Part shown: piece after piece, positions 45,360 to 56,671 of the stretch
Layout of the letters: every line of letters begins with the position of its first letter
Position numbering within the stretch: the stretch's first letter is position 1
Origin: Valencia hispanica
Taxonomy: Eukaryota > Chordata > Actinopteri > Cyprinodontiformes > Valenciidae
Direction of reading: 5' to 3'
Length of the DNA stretch: 64,000 nucleotides
NCBI GenBank assembly: GCA_963556495.2
Contig: OY747713.1
Location: 42,411,461 to 42,475,460, forward strand
Made by a program: the position numbers and the translations under genes
The notes under the pieces: model-generated
The model's database searches: none
What the model was told of the DNA's origin: nothing
What the model saw: only the letters and a program-made list of their open reading frames with translations

Positions 45360-46790
45360 TCCCCTCTGAGGCCACAAGGATTGTGACAAATCGGACAAAA
45401 AGACCATTTAGAAGCAGACAGGAGGTCCATGCTTACTCTGGAGGAACTTCAGAGATCCGCACCTAAGGTGGGAGAATCTGTCGGTAGGACAGCTAACATG
45501 TGGATGACGGTGCTCTGGTCAAGTGAGACCAATGTCAATTAAACCTTTCTTACATGCAAAAGCCTATGTGTGAGGGGAAACTATGCTCAACCGAAACACA
45601 CAGTCCCCACAGTGATACAAGGTGTTGGAAGCCTTATGCTGTCAGTGAAGAAGTTGATAAGAGTTGTTGGGAAGATAGATAGCACTAAAAAGAAAGTCTG
45701 AAGCTTCTAAAGTCTTGAGACTGGGGTGGAAGCTCACTTTCCAGCAGGTTTGTGCCTATCTCCTAACCTTCGCGGTCTCTGCGCTCCTCTGGCAGCCGTC
45801 TCCTTGTCACCCCAAAAGTCAGGACACACACACATGGCGAGGCGTCTTTCCAGTTTTATGGCCCTCACCTCTGGAACAGGCTGCCAGAGAACGTTCATGT
45901 TTTTAAGAGCAGGCTAAAGGCTCACGTTTTTAGCTTAGCTTTTAACTGACTATTATTTATTACTGTTTGTTTATTTGCTCTGCATGTTTTATAAGATTAT
46001 ATTTTCATCACTGTTTTAATATTTAATCTTAGCACATTAATTTACTGTTTATTTTTATACTTTAATTTATCTTAATCCCCGTTCCAGTGTTTCCTCTGTG
46101 GGAGCCCTCTGCCCCGGGAGCGGTGGTCGGCTGTGGCTGCCTGGGTGCTCTCCAGGTGGAGCTTGGGTGGAGGTGGGGGTCTTGGCCTTGCCTCCACTGG
46201 GTGCCCTGTGTCAGCGCCTCGGCTGCTGCTGTTGTTGATGTACCGCTGCCGGGGCAGATGGCTCCTCTGATGGCGTTTCCTTGCACTGTTCATCTACACT
46301 CGGCCCAATGTCCTTTTTTACCTTTTCTTTTAACTGTGTCTGTGCATGGGAGATGGGTTGGAGTGAGGGGGGTATAACTGTGACCATGCTTTTAAATCTG
46401 TGGGGGAGGGAAGGGAAGGTGGTTTTAATGTGGGGTCATTTTAATCTGTAAATCACTTTGTGATGCAACTTCTTGTATGAAAAGCGCTTTATAAATAAAG
46501 TTTGATTTGATATCTCCAGATAGGTACCAGTGCTATGTTGGAAGGAATTAGGTGAAAGTGCATTCATGTATTAGAACGGCCCAAAAAACAAAAGAATCCA
46601 ATTGGCGATCTTTGGCAAGAGATTGGCAAGAAACTGATGCTACTTTGCAAAGAAGAACAGGTAAGAATATCAGTAACTAGATTTACGAAACAGCTAGAGA
46701 TTCACCCCAAAAGACCTCCAGCTGTACTACAGTAAATGGTGGTTTTACAAGGTAATGGCTCCAGAGAGCTGAATAGAATTACATGCCACA
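45360..46790 (+). mobile_element. Tc1-like remnant split by a LINE
   Basis: Broken frames at 45360-45660 read like a Tc1 N-terminus to the first catalytic aspartate region (LTLEELQRSAPKVGES, then TVLWSSETNVN with serine where Asp is usual). C-terminal debris follows at 46515-46790. The LINE at 45690-46512 lies between them. Confidence 0.45.
45690..46512 (+). mobile_element. 5'-truncated Rex1-like LINE, same family as 12763-13785
   Basis: An RT C-terminal fragment (a frame near 45840 resembling FYGPHLWNRLPENVHVFKSR after frame shifts) is followed by a 3' UTR. The 3' UTR shares the FPLWEPSAPGAVVGC-coding block with the minus copy at 13006-13209. Ends GCTTTATAAATAAAGTTTGA. Confidence 0.65.
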
Positions 46791-46842
46791 AGTTTCAGAT
46801 TACTTGACATAGAATTTTACAACAAACCATAATATTAATTCT

Positions 46843-47199
46843 CTACTCAATATGGAACATAGATTTAAAAAAAAGAAAACTGCATTCCAAACCCCAAGGA
46901 TAAGTGTAGTTAAAAATGTCAAAAGATGTTCGAGAACGTTGGACAAACACATGCGTTTCTTCCTGAGAACAAAAAGGACACTCATTCCCGATACTAGAAT
47001 TAAAGTGTGCCAGATATCTGTTTGTTTCTATGACCCCATTTATAATCTTCCACTGTAGGTCCCCCACCTGTTTCTCAACAGGGGGCTTATTCAGTGGCCG
47101 CCAACAGCCTCTTGGGGTAAAACTGGAGTCAAAGAAATGGAGTCCACCTCGACACCTTAACATTGTGCAGAGTGTGTAGATTAAAACCTTCACAGTCAC
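46843..47199 (-). pseudogene. LINE C-terminal zinc-binding domain (Tx1/L1-like)
   Basis: The minus-strand frame contains VGDLQWKIINGVIETNRYL followed by CPFCSQEETHVFV, the zf-RVT-type domain that follows the reverse transcriptase in Tx1/L1-related LINEs. The rest of the element is missing and the C-terminal end is degraded. Confidence 0.6.
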
Positions 47200-47225
47200 A
47201 TAATTGTCTTTTTCTTCAGATCATT

Positions 47226-47254
47226 GAAAGAAGGAAAGAAAGAAAGAAAGAAAA
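47226..47254. repeat. (GAAA)n microsatellite
   Basis: Short run of about seven GAAA units. A second, CA-type run is at 47401-47428. Confidence 0.8.
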
Positions 47255-47544
47255 TGGCGAGAAAATGTGAACTAATTGCCATCGCAATATTCAGCCACAT
47301 CCCAAATACATATTTGAGGATGGAGTAGAATGACTGAATTATAATCAACTATATTTGGAGTAGTTTTATTTTAAAAACTGAAGGAAACACCAAAGAAGGG
47401 CACACACACACACACACATGCACACACAGTGGTGCCTGCATGGTTCCTGGTCAAACTGCAGATGAAGGACTACATTTCTGGGTCACAGAATGAAGGACAG
47501 ATGAGAAAAATGCAAAGAAGCATAAATCAGGTGACTGAGCTCAG

Positions 47545-47610
47545 CACCTGTAGACAATCAGTTCATCAAGGAGTGATTGGCTGCAGGCTGCAATAAATCT
47601 CAACTCACTG
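47545..47610 (+). promoter_or_regulatory. Putative core promoter of secreted paralogue B
   Basis: An E-box CACCTG (47545-47550) is followed by TAGACAATCAGTTCATCAAG, TGATTGGCTGCAGGCTG (inverted CCAAT) and TATA-like AATAAATC about 47 bases after the E-box, then CAACTCACTGC. The same module lies before paralogue A. Confidence 0.55.
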
Positions 47611-47665
47611 CCACACACATGCAGAGCAAGTAACTTGATGGGATCTGGGCTGAAGAAACGGAGAA

Positions 47666-48759
47666 ATGGCTTGTGGACTTGGTTTGGGGTGAGTGTTTGG
47701 AGTGGGATTTATTGAGGTGATGAAGTTGTTCTGTCTTTTTAATTGAATGTTTTATTTTCTGTACAGGATCTTGCTGATTTGTTTAGTCCGAGCAGAGCTT
47801 GTTTGTTCTTCCTGGGGTAAAGAAGGTAGGAAATGCCATTTTGACTGAATTGACAAAAACACATGCTTGACATCTGTCTTTATCTTGCAGCACACAGACT
47901 CCAGAACAGCAACACACATGCTGGCTTTTCTCTACCAAATGAGAGACTAAGAAAGCTCAGCAGCAATCTCCAGAACCAACTCAGACAACACTTCTCTCCA
48001 CGCTCAGTCCAGACCAACAGTTTCAATGCCAACCCAGCAGTGAACACCGGTTATGGTCGGAGACTCTTCACCAATCGCTTTGTACATGCTCTCTCTCAAC
48101 CGGTTCAAAGTTCAGGGAGGCTAGTCAAGAACAGTCTGTCAAAACACAACAGCCGGAGCACTGGCTCGTCAGCCACTTTGTTTGGTCCAGTTGCTCCTGG
48201 CCCACGTAGTTCTGTTCATATGCAGACGTATGCTCAGGGTCCTGCAAGAAAAGTCCAGCCAGGCCTTACATCCGTTGCTACCAAGGTCAGGAGTTTCTCA
48301 CCTCAGGCTGCAGCTGGGAAGTCTTATCTCAGCCCACAGTTTGCTTTAAATGTTGGAGGTTACAAGCAAAGTAGTCGGCTCACTAGCCTGGCTGCTCCCA
48401 GGAGCAGCAGAGTGGGAGAGTCTGCTCCGGGCTACGCTCCAGTAATGGTCCAAGAGATTCCAGAACCATTCGGCGGCTCTGCCATCAGACGACTCAAACA
48501 ACTGACTGAGTTGGTACCTGTCCAGAAGCCACAGCAGCTCTACACACTACCTCGGTGGGTACCACCTTACAAACCTGACCTCACAAGAATTTATCCAGGA
48601 TCTGACTGGACCAGGGTCAAGCAGAACCAAGGGCCTGTCCAGAAACCATATCAGATCTCCTCAAATCCTCCCCGGTGGGTACCGTCCTACACTCCTGACC
48701 TCCCCAATGTTCATCCAGCATCAACGTGGACCAAGGTCAAGCCGCCTTACAGACTCTAA
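47666..48759 (+). CDS. Secreted basic Ser/Pro/Gln-rich protein, paralogue B (unknown family)
   Basis: Coding exons 47666-47688, 47767-47825 and 47891-48759, identical in lengths (23 and 59 nt) and phases (2, 1) to paralogue A. The 316-residue product starts MACGLGLGILLICLVRAELV (signal peptide) and has one cysteine after it. Shared blocks are NSNTHAGF, NTGYGRRL, LFGPVAPGP, MQTYAQGPAR, ESAPGYAPV and PFGGSAIRRLK. It lacks about 60 residues of A's middle. It adds a C-terminal tandem repeat of about 40 residues (about 238-276 and 277-316), each starting VQKP and containing PRWVP, a YxPDL step and a W-T-x-V-K ending. Secretion is supported by the signal peptide; function is unknown. Confidence 0.8.
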
Positions 48760-48813
48760 AACAAATTCTCTTTATTAACAGATGAAATCTGTAATTTTTA
48801 AAAATAATAATGC

Positions 48814-48819
48814 AATAAA
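48814..48819 (+). promoter_or_regulatory. Polyadenylation signal of paralogue B
   Basis: AATAAA 55 bases after the stop codon, followed by a T-rich stretch; a short 3' UTR. Confidence 0.65.
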
Positions 48820-48829
48820 GGAATATTTT

Positions 48830-49320
48830 TGTCTAAACCTTTTTGTAGAACAAATGAGGCAATTCCACATGACTGGGAGGAGGGGAGGGGGACAACTTTA
48901 TTTTATTTTTTTAAATCCTCCCTGAAGCGAAGTTTATTTGAGACTGTCAAGGAAGTTGAACTTGAGGGTTTTTAATTGAATAGGAAGGGTTAACTGAAGG
49001 CTGTTTTATAACCACCAGAAAAATTGGCTTTATAAATGTAAAACCTGAGGAAAATGTTTTACACCAGCTTTTCAGACAACACCAGACTGCATGATAAACT
49101 GATGCCACTGTGGTGTACAAAGGCCTCAGAAAACCTTCAATCCCAAGACTTATGCCTCCAACCTAATCAAAGGATCAACCATGTTATCTTCTGAGGTGGG
49201 TATGAAACTACATAAACATTTTGAACAAAATATAATTGGGGTGTTAATGGCACCATACTTGTGTATCATTTTGGAGTGCTACACTTGGCAGCTCTGACCA
49301 CCTAGTTGGTGCACTAAAGG
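48830..49320. other. No gene seen downstream of paralogue B
   Basis: No frame or terminal repeat recognised. Confidence 0.4.
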
Positions 49321-49322
49321 TG

Positions 49323-49683
49323 AAACTCATATCATCCTGTGTCCTATCAACTTTTCAGAAAGTACTCTTACTTTGGTTTTCTTTGTCTCTGTTTCTAGAA
49401 CACCCAGATGGCCGCTTGTACTGAGCCTGGTTCTGCTGGTTTCTTGTTAAAGGGGAGTTTTTTTCCTCTCCACTGTCGCTACATGCTTGCTCAGTATGAG
49501 GGATTGCTGTGGTTGGAGTCTGCATCAACGGGGCGCAACTGCCAGTCAATGACTCGATGCAATCTGCTGGGATTCATTAAATGGAAAACTAAAACCTTTA
49601 AAACGATTGGAATGTTTGTATTTACTTTACTTGTAAAGTGCCTTGGTATGACATCTGTGAATCGGCGCTATATAACTGAATTT
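49323..49683 (+). mobile_element. L2 3' UTR fragment
   Basis: Matches the L2 3' UTR found at 19640-20060 and 37140-37537 (GAGCCTGGTTCTGCTGG, TCAGTATGAGGGATTGCTG, ATCGGCGCTATATAACTG). It lies against the left end of a Tc1-like element. Confidence 0.75.
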
Positions 49684-51015
49684 GATCATGCAGAAGTTAA
49701 TTTATTTCAGTAATTTTAAGTTGAAACACTTGTTACAAAGCAAGACATTTCAAGCCTTTGTTATAACTAAGGCTTACAGCTTATGAAAACCCCAAATTCA
49801 AAATCTTAAAACTAGAATATTACATGAAATCAAAACGATTTTTTTTTTTGTCAGACCTCTGAAATGTATATTAATGCATATGTACTTGGTTTGGGCCCCT
49901 TTTGCATCAATGACTGCCTCAATGCGGCGTGGCATGGATGCTATCAGCTAAGGTGTTATGAAAGACCAGGATGCTTCAATAGCGGCCTTCAGCTCTTCTA
50001 CATTGTTCCGTCTCATGTCTCTCAAACTTCTCTTGGCAATGCCCCATAGATTCTCTCTGGGGTTCAGGTAAGGCCAGGTTACAGGCCAATCAAGCACAGT
50101 AATCCCACGGTCATTGAAGCAGGTTTTGATACTTTTGGCAGTGTGGGCAGGAGCCAAGTCCTGCTGGAAAATAGTCAGCATCTCCATAAAGCTGGTCTGC
50201 AGAAGGAAGCATGAAGTGCTCCAAAATGTCCTGGTAGATTGCTGTGTTGACTCTGACTTAAAGCTCAGCGGACCAACACCAGCAGATGACAAATCAACAG
50301 ACTGTGGAAAATTCACACTGGACTTCAAGTATCTTGGATTGTGTGCCTCTCCATTCTTCCTAAAGACTCTGGGACCTTTGTTTTTAAGATGAGATGCAAA
50401 ATTTGCAGTTCTTTTTTTCTTTAGCCCAGGTAAGACGCTTCTTACATTTGTTGTTGAGGAGCGGCTTGACAAGAGGAATACGACATGTGAAGCCCATGTC
50501 CAGGATCCGTCTGTGTGTGGTGGCTCTTGATGGACTAACTCCAGCCTCAGTCCACTCCTTGTGAAGGTCCCCAACATTTTAGAATGGTTGTGCACCTTTT
50601 TCTTCCACATTTTTCCCTTCCACATAACTTTCTATTAATGTACAGCACTGTGGGAACATCCAGCTTTTTTTGCAATAACCTTCAGCAGTCTTCCCCATGA
50701 TTGTGATTCCTACTGAACCAGACTGACAGACCATCTAAAGGCTCAGGAACCCTTTGTAGGTGTTTTAGATTAATTAGCTCATTAGAGTGGGACACTTTGA
50801 GCCTCAAATTTGAACTTTTTCATAACATTCTAATTTTCTGAGATTTTGAATATGGGGCTTTCATAAGCTGTAAACTATAATCAAAATTATAACAAAGGCT
50901 TGAAATATCTCGCTTTGCATGTAATAAGTCTATATCACAGTTTCACCTTTTAAGTTGAATTACTAAAATAGATGAACTTTTACATGATGTTCTAATTTTT
51001 TACAAGTTTCACCTG
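49684..51015 (-). mobile_element. Tc1-like transposon with long terminal repeats
   Basis: Long inverted ends of about 200 bp: words such as CAAGCCTTTGTTATAA and CAGCTTATGAAA on the left recur as complements at 50740-51015. The left tip is replaced by the L2 fragment. The minus-strand transposase frame is at 50625-49948. Confidence 0.75.
49948..50625 (-). pseudogene. Tc1-like transposase, degraded
   Basis: The 225-residue frame carries the last two catalytic blocks: IFQQDLAPAHTAKSIKTCF (second Asp) and WPYLNPRENLWGIAKRSLR (third acidic residue, Glu, in PRENLW). The upstream part (LEL..., then FPQSVD...GVGPLSF) is garbled by shifts, and no N-terminal DNA-binding region remains in frame. Inactive. 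Confidence 0.75.
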
Positions 51016-51019
51016 TAAA

Positions 51020-52290
51020 TGTAAAATGAAGTTTTAACCAAAGATGCACCAGACACAAACCAGCAAAGTTTATGATAAAGTGAGACAGGGTTCTTGTGTT
51101 TTATATGTGCTGATTCTGCCGTCATTCGAATGTCTATCGAATATACAGTATTAACAGTGTACACTATCATTGGTAGTCCTTTGCATTGTTCCCATATATG
51201 TACAAAACCTTCTGTGATTTTGTTTTTAAAGCTATGTTTTAAAAAAAATGTATGTCTTCTGCCCACATTATTTAGAACATGTTCATTCTCATTTTTTATT
51301 TTATCCTTTAAATTGAAGGAATTTGCACACATTAAATTTTAGTTACATATTAAATCAAATAATCATCAGTTAATCAGTATTTAGGCAGCATTTTTACCAA
51401 ATGACTTTTTTCCTCTTGAGTAGTCTTTTGCATGACTACTTTTTACTTAAGTACTCTAGTAAACATACATTGAAGTAATGCTACTATTACTTAAGTAGAA
51501 CATTTGGCTGCTCTGCATCTGCATGAGCTACCAAAGCTAAAACATATTCAGTATCTTTGTTCTAATACGCCTGACTGACTTCATGTCGATTTGGGATTTT
51601 TATTTTTAAAGCAACCAGGTAAGGTTGTGAGATCTTTTTCCACCACTACAGCATAAGTCTGCTGCCACCTTGTGGGTGAACCAGGAAATTAAATGAAATG
51701 CCTGCTTTGCTGGGCTTCTAACAGGGAGGAATTCTACAAATAGCCCGAATACCACATTAATCACATTGTGCCCTTCTTTAATCACTGATCTGACAACCGA
51801 TTTAGTGCTGTCCGTTAAAGGGTCCCATAAATATGGGATCAATGTACAGTATTTAGAATTTGATCTAATTATGATCAATGAAACCAAAGTCATTAATTAA
51901 ATAAAATATGTCTCAAAACCCTCAATCTAAATGAATAGATTCTCTTTGTCTGGGAGACTTAATTGCACACTTAACTGAAAATGAGCTAAACATGAAATAT
52001 TAGATTTATTTACAGAATGACAATACTGACATTTCAATGCAGTCATAGAGAAAGAGTCAAAGTCTGTCGTTCCAAGTCGAACATTCTAATTCCACATTAT
52101 AAGACAATGCTGTCAAGTTCATTTTATTATGCCAGTTGGTAAAACAAACTGAGCTGATTCGAGCAAGTCACCGTCTTCGCAGCAATCCCTCCTCCTGAAC
52201 AGGCATTTGGATTGCATCCAGTTGGTAATCTTGCTGCCATCCCTTACACTAAAGATGTGTGTGGTGACAGTGGAAAGCAAAACTCCCTTT
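51020..52290. other. No gene seen
   Basis: AT-rich. A patch at 51400-51500 rich in ACTTAAGTA words may be a decayed MITE. No coding sequence. Confidence 0.4.
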
Positions 52291-52299
52291 CATCTGTCT

Positions 52300-52556
52300 T
52301 GGTTATTGTGTCCTTGGGCAAGACACTTCGCCTGCCTTGCCTGCTGGTGGTGGTCAGAGGGCCCGGTGTGTCCGGCAGCCTCGCTTCTGTCAGTGTCCCC
52401 TAGGGCAGCTGTGGCTACAATGTAGTAGCTTGCCACCACCAGCGTGTGAATGTCTGCGTGAATGGGTGAATGACTGAATGTAGTGTGAAGCACTTTGTGG
52501 TCCTCTGACTGAAAAAGCGCTATACAAATGCAGACCATTTATCATTTACCTTGATC
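52300..52556 (+). mobile_element. Fish SINE/LINE 3' end
   Basis: Contains the common teleost phrases GTCCTTGGGCAAGACACTTC and AGCTTGCCACCACCAGCGTG, then GCGCTATACAAATGCAGACC, ending in an ATTTA-CC tail. Only the 3' end is present. Confidence 0.6.
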
Positions 52557-52599
52557 GCCTGCAGCTGAGTGGTCCACTAGCAAGGACCACACATCATAG

Positions 52600-53670
52600 A
52601 TTGAGATTAAAGGTTTGTTGAGTAAACGGCGGGAATGGAAGTCTGGGGAGATGTGCCGAAGGAGGCCAGGAGGTACACTCAGTGTGGGGGTCAGTGTTCT
52701 GCTGAGTTTGTCTTCCTGCACCTGCTCAGGACCCCCAGGACAAACCTGAAAGAAAGAGATGTTAGAAGAGGCTAGAACTGTGAGTAAGCTAAAACAAGAG
52801 GTAAAGGATGAGGATGGAGGGATGAGGGAAGGGTAGAAGGGATGAGGGATGAGGGTCGAAGGGATGAGGGATGAGTCGAAGGGATGAGGGTTGAAGGGAT
52901 GAGGGAAGGGTCAAACGGATGAGGGATGAGGGAAGGGTAGAAGGGATGATCGAAGTAAGACCACGGATTGGGTCGGGTAGGGAGGGCTGTGAAACGAACA
53001 TGACAGACGTGGACCGTGAGGCGAGCCTGGCTTATATAGATCGCTGATTGATAAGTGAAGTGCGAGAGATCTGGAAGGCCAGGAGGGTTGAGTTAGTGTG
53101 ATTACTGCGTATGACTAGAGTTGAAGCGTAGTCCTGCTCCTGAACCTAAGTCAACGAGGTAACTCCATGTTCAGAGAAGACAGAGCAGACGAGCACAAAA
53201 ACTGAAGCCGTCTGACCCACATGCACGACAGCTCTCAGGAGACAAGTTGATTTAAAAGATTTGTTGACCAAGAAAATGAATATGAACTTGTCTGGAGTCT
53301 GCAGGGGGGGCTGGGGACAGGGAACTGGAACACTGTGAAGAGGAGCAAAGAGGTGAGTGTGGCTTTGGGGTGAAGAGATCTAGTTATGGCTAACGAGCCG
53401 CTTACAGGTGGGTACGATGGAGACGCCAGGGAGGAAGGAGTGGCGTCTCGGTTGAAGGTCAGTGTGGTAGAAATCCAGAGAAGGGGGTGATGATCCAGGA
53501 TGGTGTGATCTGCATTGGGTGATTGACGTGATTAACTTTAGGACAGGAGATAATGCTGAGGTTATTGAGGAGGAGGAATCTTGCTGTGATTGTAGGAGGA
53601 TGGACAGGAGGCATGCAGGAGGATGAAGAGACACAGAAAAAACTAAAGCTATACTGCAGGGGTTAAGGAT
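52600..53670. repeat. Purine-rich unresolved DNA with a GGGATGAG minisatellite
   Basis: At 52805-52955 imperfect units of GGGATGAGGG plus AAGGGTAGAA or similar repeat about eight times. The flanking sequence to 53670 is G/A-rich with no coherent frame and could be part of an old repeat. Confidence 0.5.
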
Positions 53671-53672
53671 AT

Positions 53673-54734
53673 TACGGGGGTCATTGGAAAAGCAATACAG
53701 CATTTTGACAAGGAGTGCTTAATTGTGAATTAAAAATATAGATTGCTAAATATAATTTAAAATTCAACAATTAATTCATTTAAAAAAAGACAAATTTGAA
53801 AAACATTTTGAAATTACACATTTTAAATTAAAATACTAAAGAGGAATTGCAAATTGTATTTATTATTTGATTATTAAATACTGTGATTTGAAAATGTTTT
53901 TCAAATCCTATTTCGAAATGGAGAATTAAATAACACAATTAATAAATGAGATTGTAAATATCTTTCCTTTTCATACATTTAAAAAAGTTATTCCCTTTTC
54001 TACATCCGCTTTCTCTTTCCAGCTCTCATTTTCAAATCCTTTTTGCAATTGGATTTCCTAAATGGTTTCCCCTCTCCTTTTAGCATTCGAGTGACCCTCC
54101 TGGTCCCTGAGCACACTGAAAACCAAGTTCAACCAATCACAGCTGCTCCTCGAACGTAACCAGTTCTCTCATTGGTTAGACAGCCATATTTGGGTGGACC
54201 TTGCTGAGCTGCACAGCTCGTGTCTAACCAATGAGAGAGCTGGTTACGTTCGAGGAGCAGCTGTGATTGGTTGAACTTGGTTTTCAGTGTGCTCAGGGAC
54301 CAGGAGGGTCACCCGAATGCTAAAAGGAGAGGGAGGGTAAACCATTTAGGAAATGCAATTGCAAAAAGGATTTGAAAATGAGAGCTGGAAAGAGAAAGCG
54401 GATGTAGAAAAGGGAATAACTTTTTTAAATGTATGAAAAGGAAAGATATTTACAATCTCATTTATTAATTGTGTTATTTTATTCTCCATTTTGAAATAGG
54501 ATTTGAAAAACATTTTCAAATCACAGTATTTAATAATCAAATAATAAATACAATTTGCAATTCCTCTTTAGTATTTCAATTTAAAATGTGTAATTACAAA
54601 ATGCTTTTCAAATTTGTCTTTTTTTGTATGGATTAATTGTTGAATTTGAAATTATATTTAGCAATCTATGTTTTTAATTCACAATTAAGCACTCCTCGTC
54701 AAAATGCTGTATTGCTTTTCCAATGACCCCCGTA
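53673..54734. repeat. 1.06-kb near-perfect palindrome (foldback element)
   Basis: The left arm 53673-54181 and right arm 54232-54734 are inverted copies over about 500 bp with few mismatches, separated by about 50 bases. Outer tips TACGGGGGTCATTGGAAAAG and its complement; inner tips CTCATTGGTTAGAC and GTCTAACCAATGAG. The arms have a GC-rich inner third and an AT-rich outer part. There is no coding capacity; it resembles a foldback MITE. L2-like sequence follows on the right. Confidence 0.85.
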
Positions 54735-54735
54735 G

Positions 54736-54830
54736 TCCTCCATATAAGGAAGGACATTCTAGAAAGCTGTTTAATATGGGATATAAATAACATGGCCTTG
54801 GGAAAGATAACAAGATTTTGTACTTTATTA
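54736..54830 (-). mobile_element. Small L2 RT fragment
   Basis: AAGGACATTCTAGAAAGCTG and TTTAATATGGGATATAAAT resemble the minus-strand L2 RT at 59000-59060. Very short. Confidence 0.4.
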
Positions 54831-54949
54831 CTACTTTTCCTCACTTTTACTTCCGAACCAAGCTTGAACTCATTTTAACAACGATCTTGTTGGATAAGCT
54901 GGTTTCTAGTAGGGGCACATGTTTGCATGTTTGTAACACGTGACAATGT

Positions 54950-55852
54950 TTCAGATCTTAAACAAATTTAAATATTACTCATCGATACCACAAGTAAACA
55001 CAAAATGCAGCTTTTTATTATTAAGGGAGAATAAATGGCCTGCATGGCAGACTTGCAAGATGAAAACCACTGCTAAGCAAAAAGAACATTGAGCCTCGTC
55101 TCAGATTTGCCAGAAAACATCTTGATGATCCCCAAGACTTGTGGGAAAATCCTCTGTGGACTGACGAGACAAAAGTTGAACTTTTTGGAAGGTGTGTGTC
55201 TCGTTACATCCGGAGTAAAAGTCACACCTCATTTCAGGAAAAGAACATCATACCAACAATGACATATAATGGTGGTAAGTGTGATGGTTTTGGATGATTT
55301 TGCTGCTTCAGAGCCTGAAAGACTTGCTGTGATAAATGGAAGCATGAATTCTGCCGTCGACCAAAGAATCCTGAAGGAGAACCTCCGGCCGTCTGTTGGT
55401 GACCTTAAGCTGAGACCAGCTTGGGTTCTGCAGCAGGACAACGATCCAGAATACACATGCAAGTCCACCTGTGATCGGCTGAAGAAAAACAAAATGAAGA
55501 CTTTGGAGTCAAAGTCCTGACCTGAAGCCCATTGAGATGCTGTGACATGACCTTAAAAAGGCGTTTCATGCTGGAAAACCCTCCAATATGGCTGAACTAC
55601 AGCAATTCTGCAAAAATTAGCGGGCCAACATTCCTCCACCGCTGGAAAAGATTCACTGTAAGTTATGGCCCTTGTCCTTTTATGGAGGTTTGGATTATTG
55701 TTCTCCCTTGATAATAAAAACTGCATTTTGTGTTTACTTGTGTTGACTAATATTTACATTTGTCTGATGATCTGAAACATTTAAGAGGGATAAACATGCA
55801 AAAAAAAAAAGAAATCTGAACGAGGGCAAACACTTTTTCTTACCACTGTAAT
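54950..55852 (+). mobile_element. Tc1-like transposon remnant
   Basis: The plus strand carries transposase pieces: PEN(I)LDDPQDLWENPLWTD with the first Asp near 55110-55160, then WVLQQDNDPEYTCKSTCD near 55425-55470 with the second Asp. The ends carry GACAATGTTTCAGATC and, inverted, GATCTGAAACATTTAAG, plus a tip GGGCAAACACTTTTTCTTAC near 55830. It has stops and lacks the N-terminus. Confidence 0.65.
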
Positions 55853-55859
55853 GGAAACT

Positions 55860-56620
55860 GAATTTGGAACCAAGTGGATCGGGTATCATTGATTCAGATG
55901 AGGTCCCAGTGCTGGTTCCGTGTCTTTCTTACTGTCTCCTGCTCCCCACAGCACTTCTAAGGTCAGCTGTAGAGCAAACAGGAATGACCCCGTTTTTCAA
56001 GCACTGATTAATGGATGAGATTAAAACATGTGTCCATGGCACATTATCGGAGCAAGGCCAAAAAACAATCTATTATTATTTCAAACTGTTTCAGTTTACA
56101 TTTGTGAGGAGACAGAATTCCATAACAAAGATAAAACCAATCTTTCTAAGTGAAGGTTAGCAAAATGAAGAGAATGTGTTCAATCAGTTTAAAAGCTGAA
56201 AATGTCAGAACTGATCTGTGTTTTTATGGGTTCTACACTAGCATGACATCAACTTACAGAGCTTTTATTAAAATATGTTGCCATGCATCTAAATAACTCA
56301 TAACTTCATCATAAACACTACATTAGATGGTTTAACTATCTAGTGATCAGCATAGGGCAGGTTTCTGTGGAGTAAAAAGTTACTTAATCTTAATCTTATG
56401 TCATGCTGAAGGCCTTTTGCACAAGTCATGGTCAGAGTGTGATATGTTCAAGAAATATCTGATTTCTTAGAGATTCTTAATTTTACTCTCCTGCTGAAAG
56501 TCATGCAAACCCTGGATTCTTTCAGAGTTACTTCCATATCACGTTCACACATCCTCAATTAGTCTATTGATATTGATATTGAAGAACTGAGTCTATTGAT
56601 CCAGAACATGACAGAGAAGT
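55860..56620. other. No gene seen
   Basis: No recognisable exon or repeat in this AT-rich stretch. Confidence 0.4.
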
Positions 56621-56622
56621 TA

Positions 56623-56623
<1 letters not shown>

Positions 56624-56665
<42 letters not shown>
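56624..56665. repeat. (AT)n microsatellite
   Basis: About 20 uninterrupted TA units directly left of a Tc1-like element, a natural TA target. Confidence 0.95.

Positions 56666-56671
<6 letters not shown>

Noticed and set aside
41702..48759. SCPP (enamel/bone matrix) gene cluster
   Set aside because: The proteins are secreted, Pro/Gln-rich and tandem, but SCPP genes have phase-0 introns; here the phases are 2 and 1, and there is no SxE phosphorylation-rich acidic region.
52805..52955. CRISPR-like array
   Set aside because: The GGGATGAG units are contiguous and variable, with no unique spacers, and the genome is animal; it is a minisatellite.
53380..54540. Minus-strand ORFs near the palindrome
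   Set aside because: Low-complexity Ser/Pro or Phe/Lys frames in purine-rich and palindromic DNA; no family resemblance.
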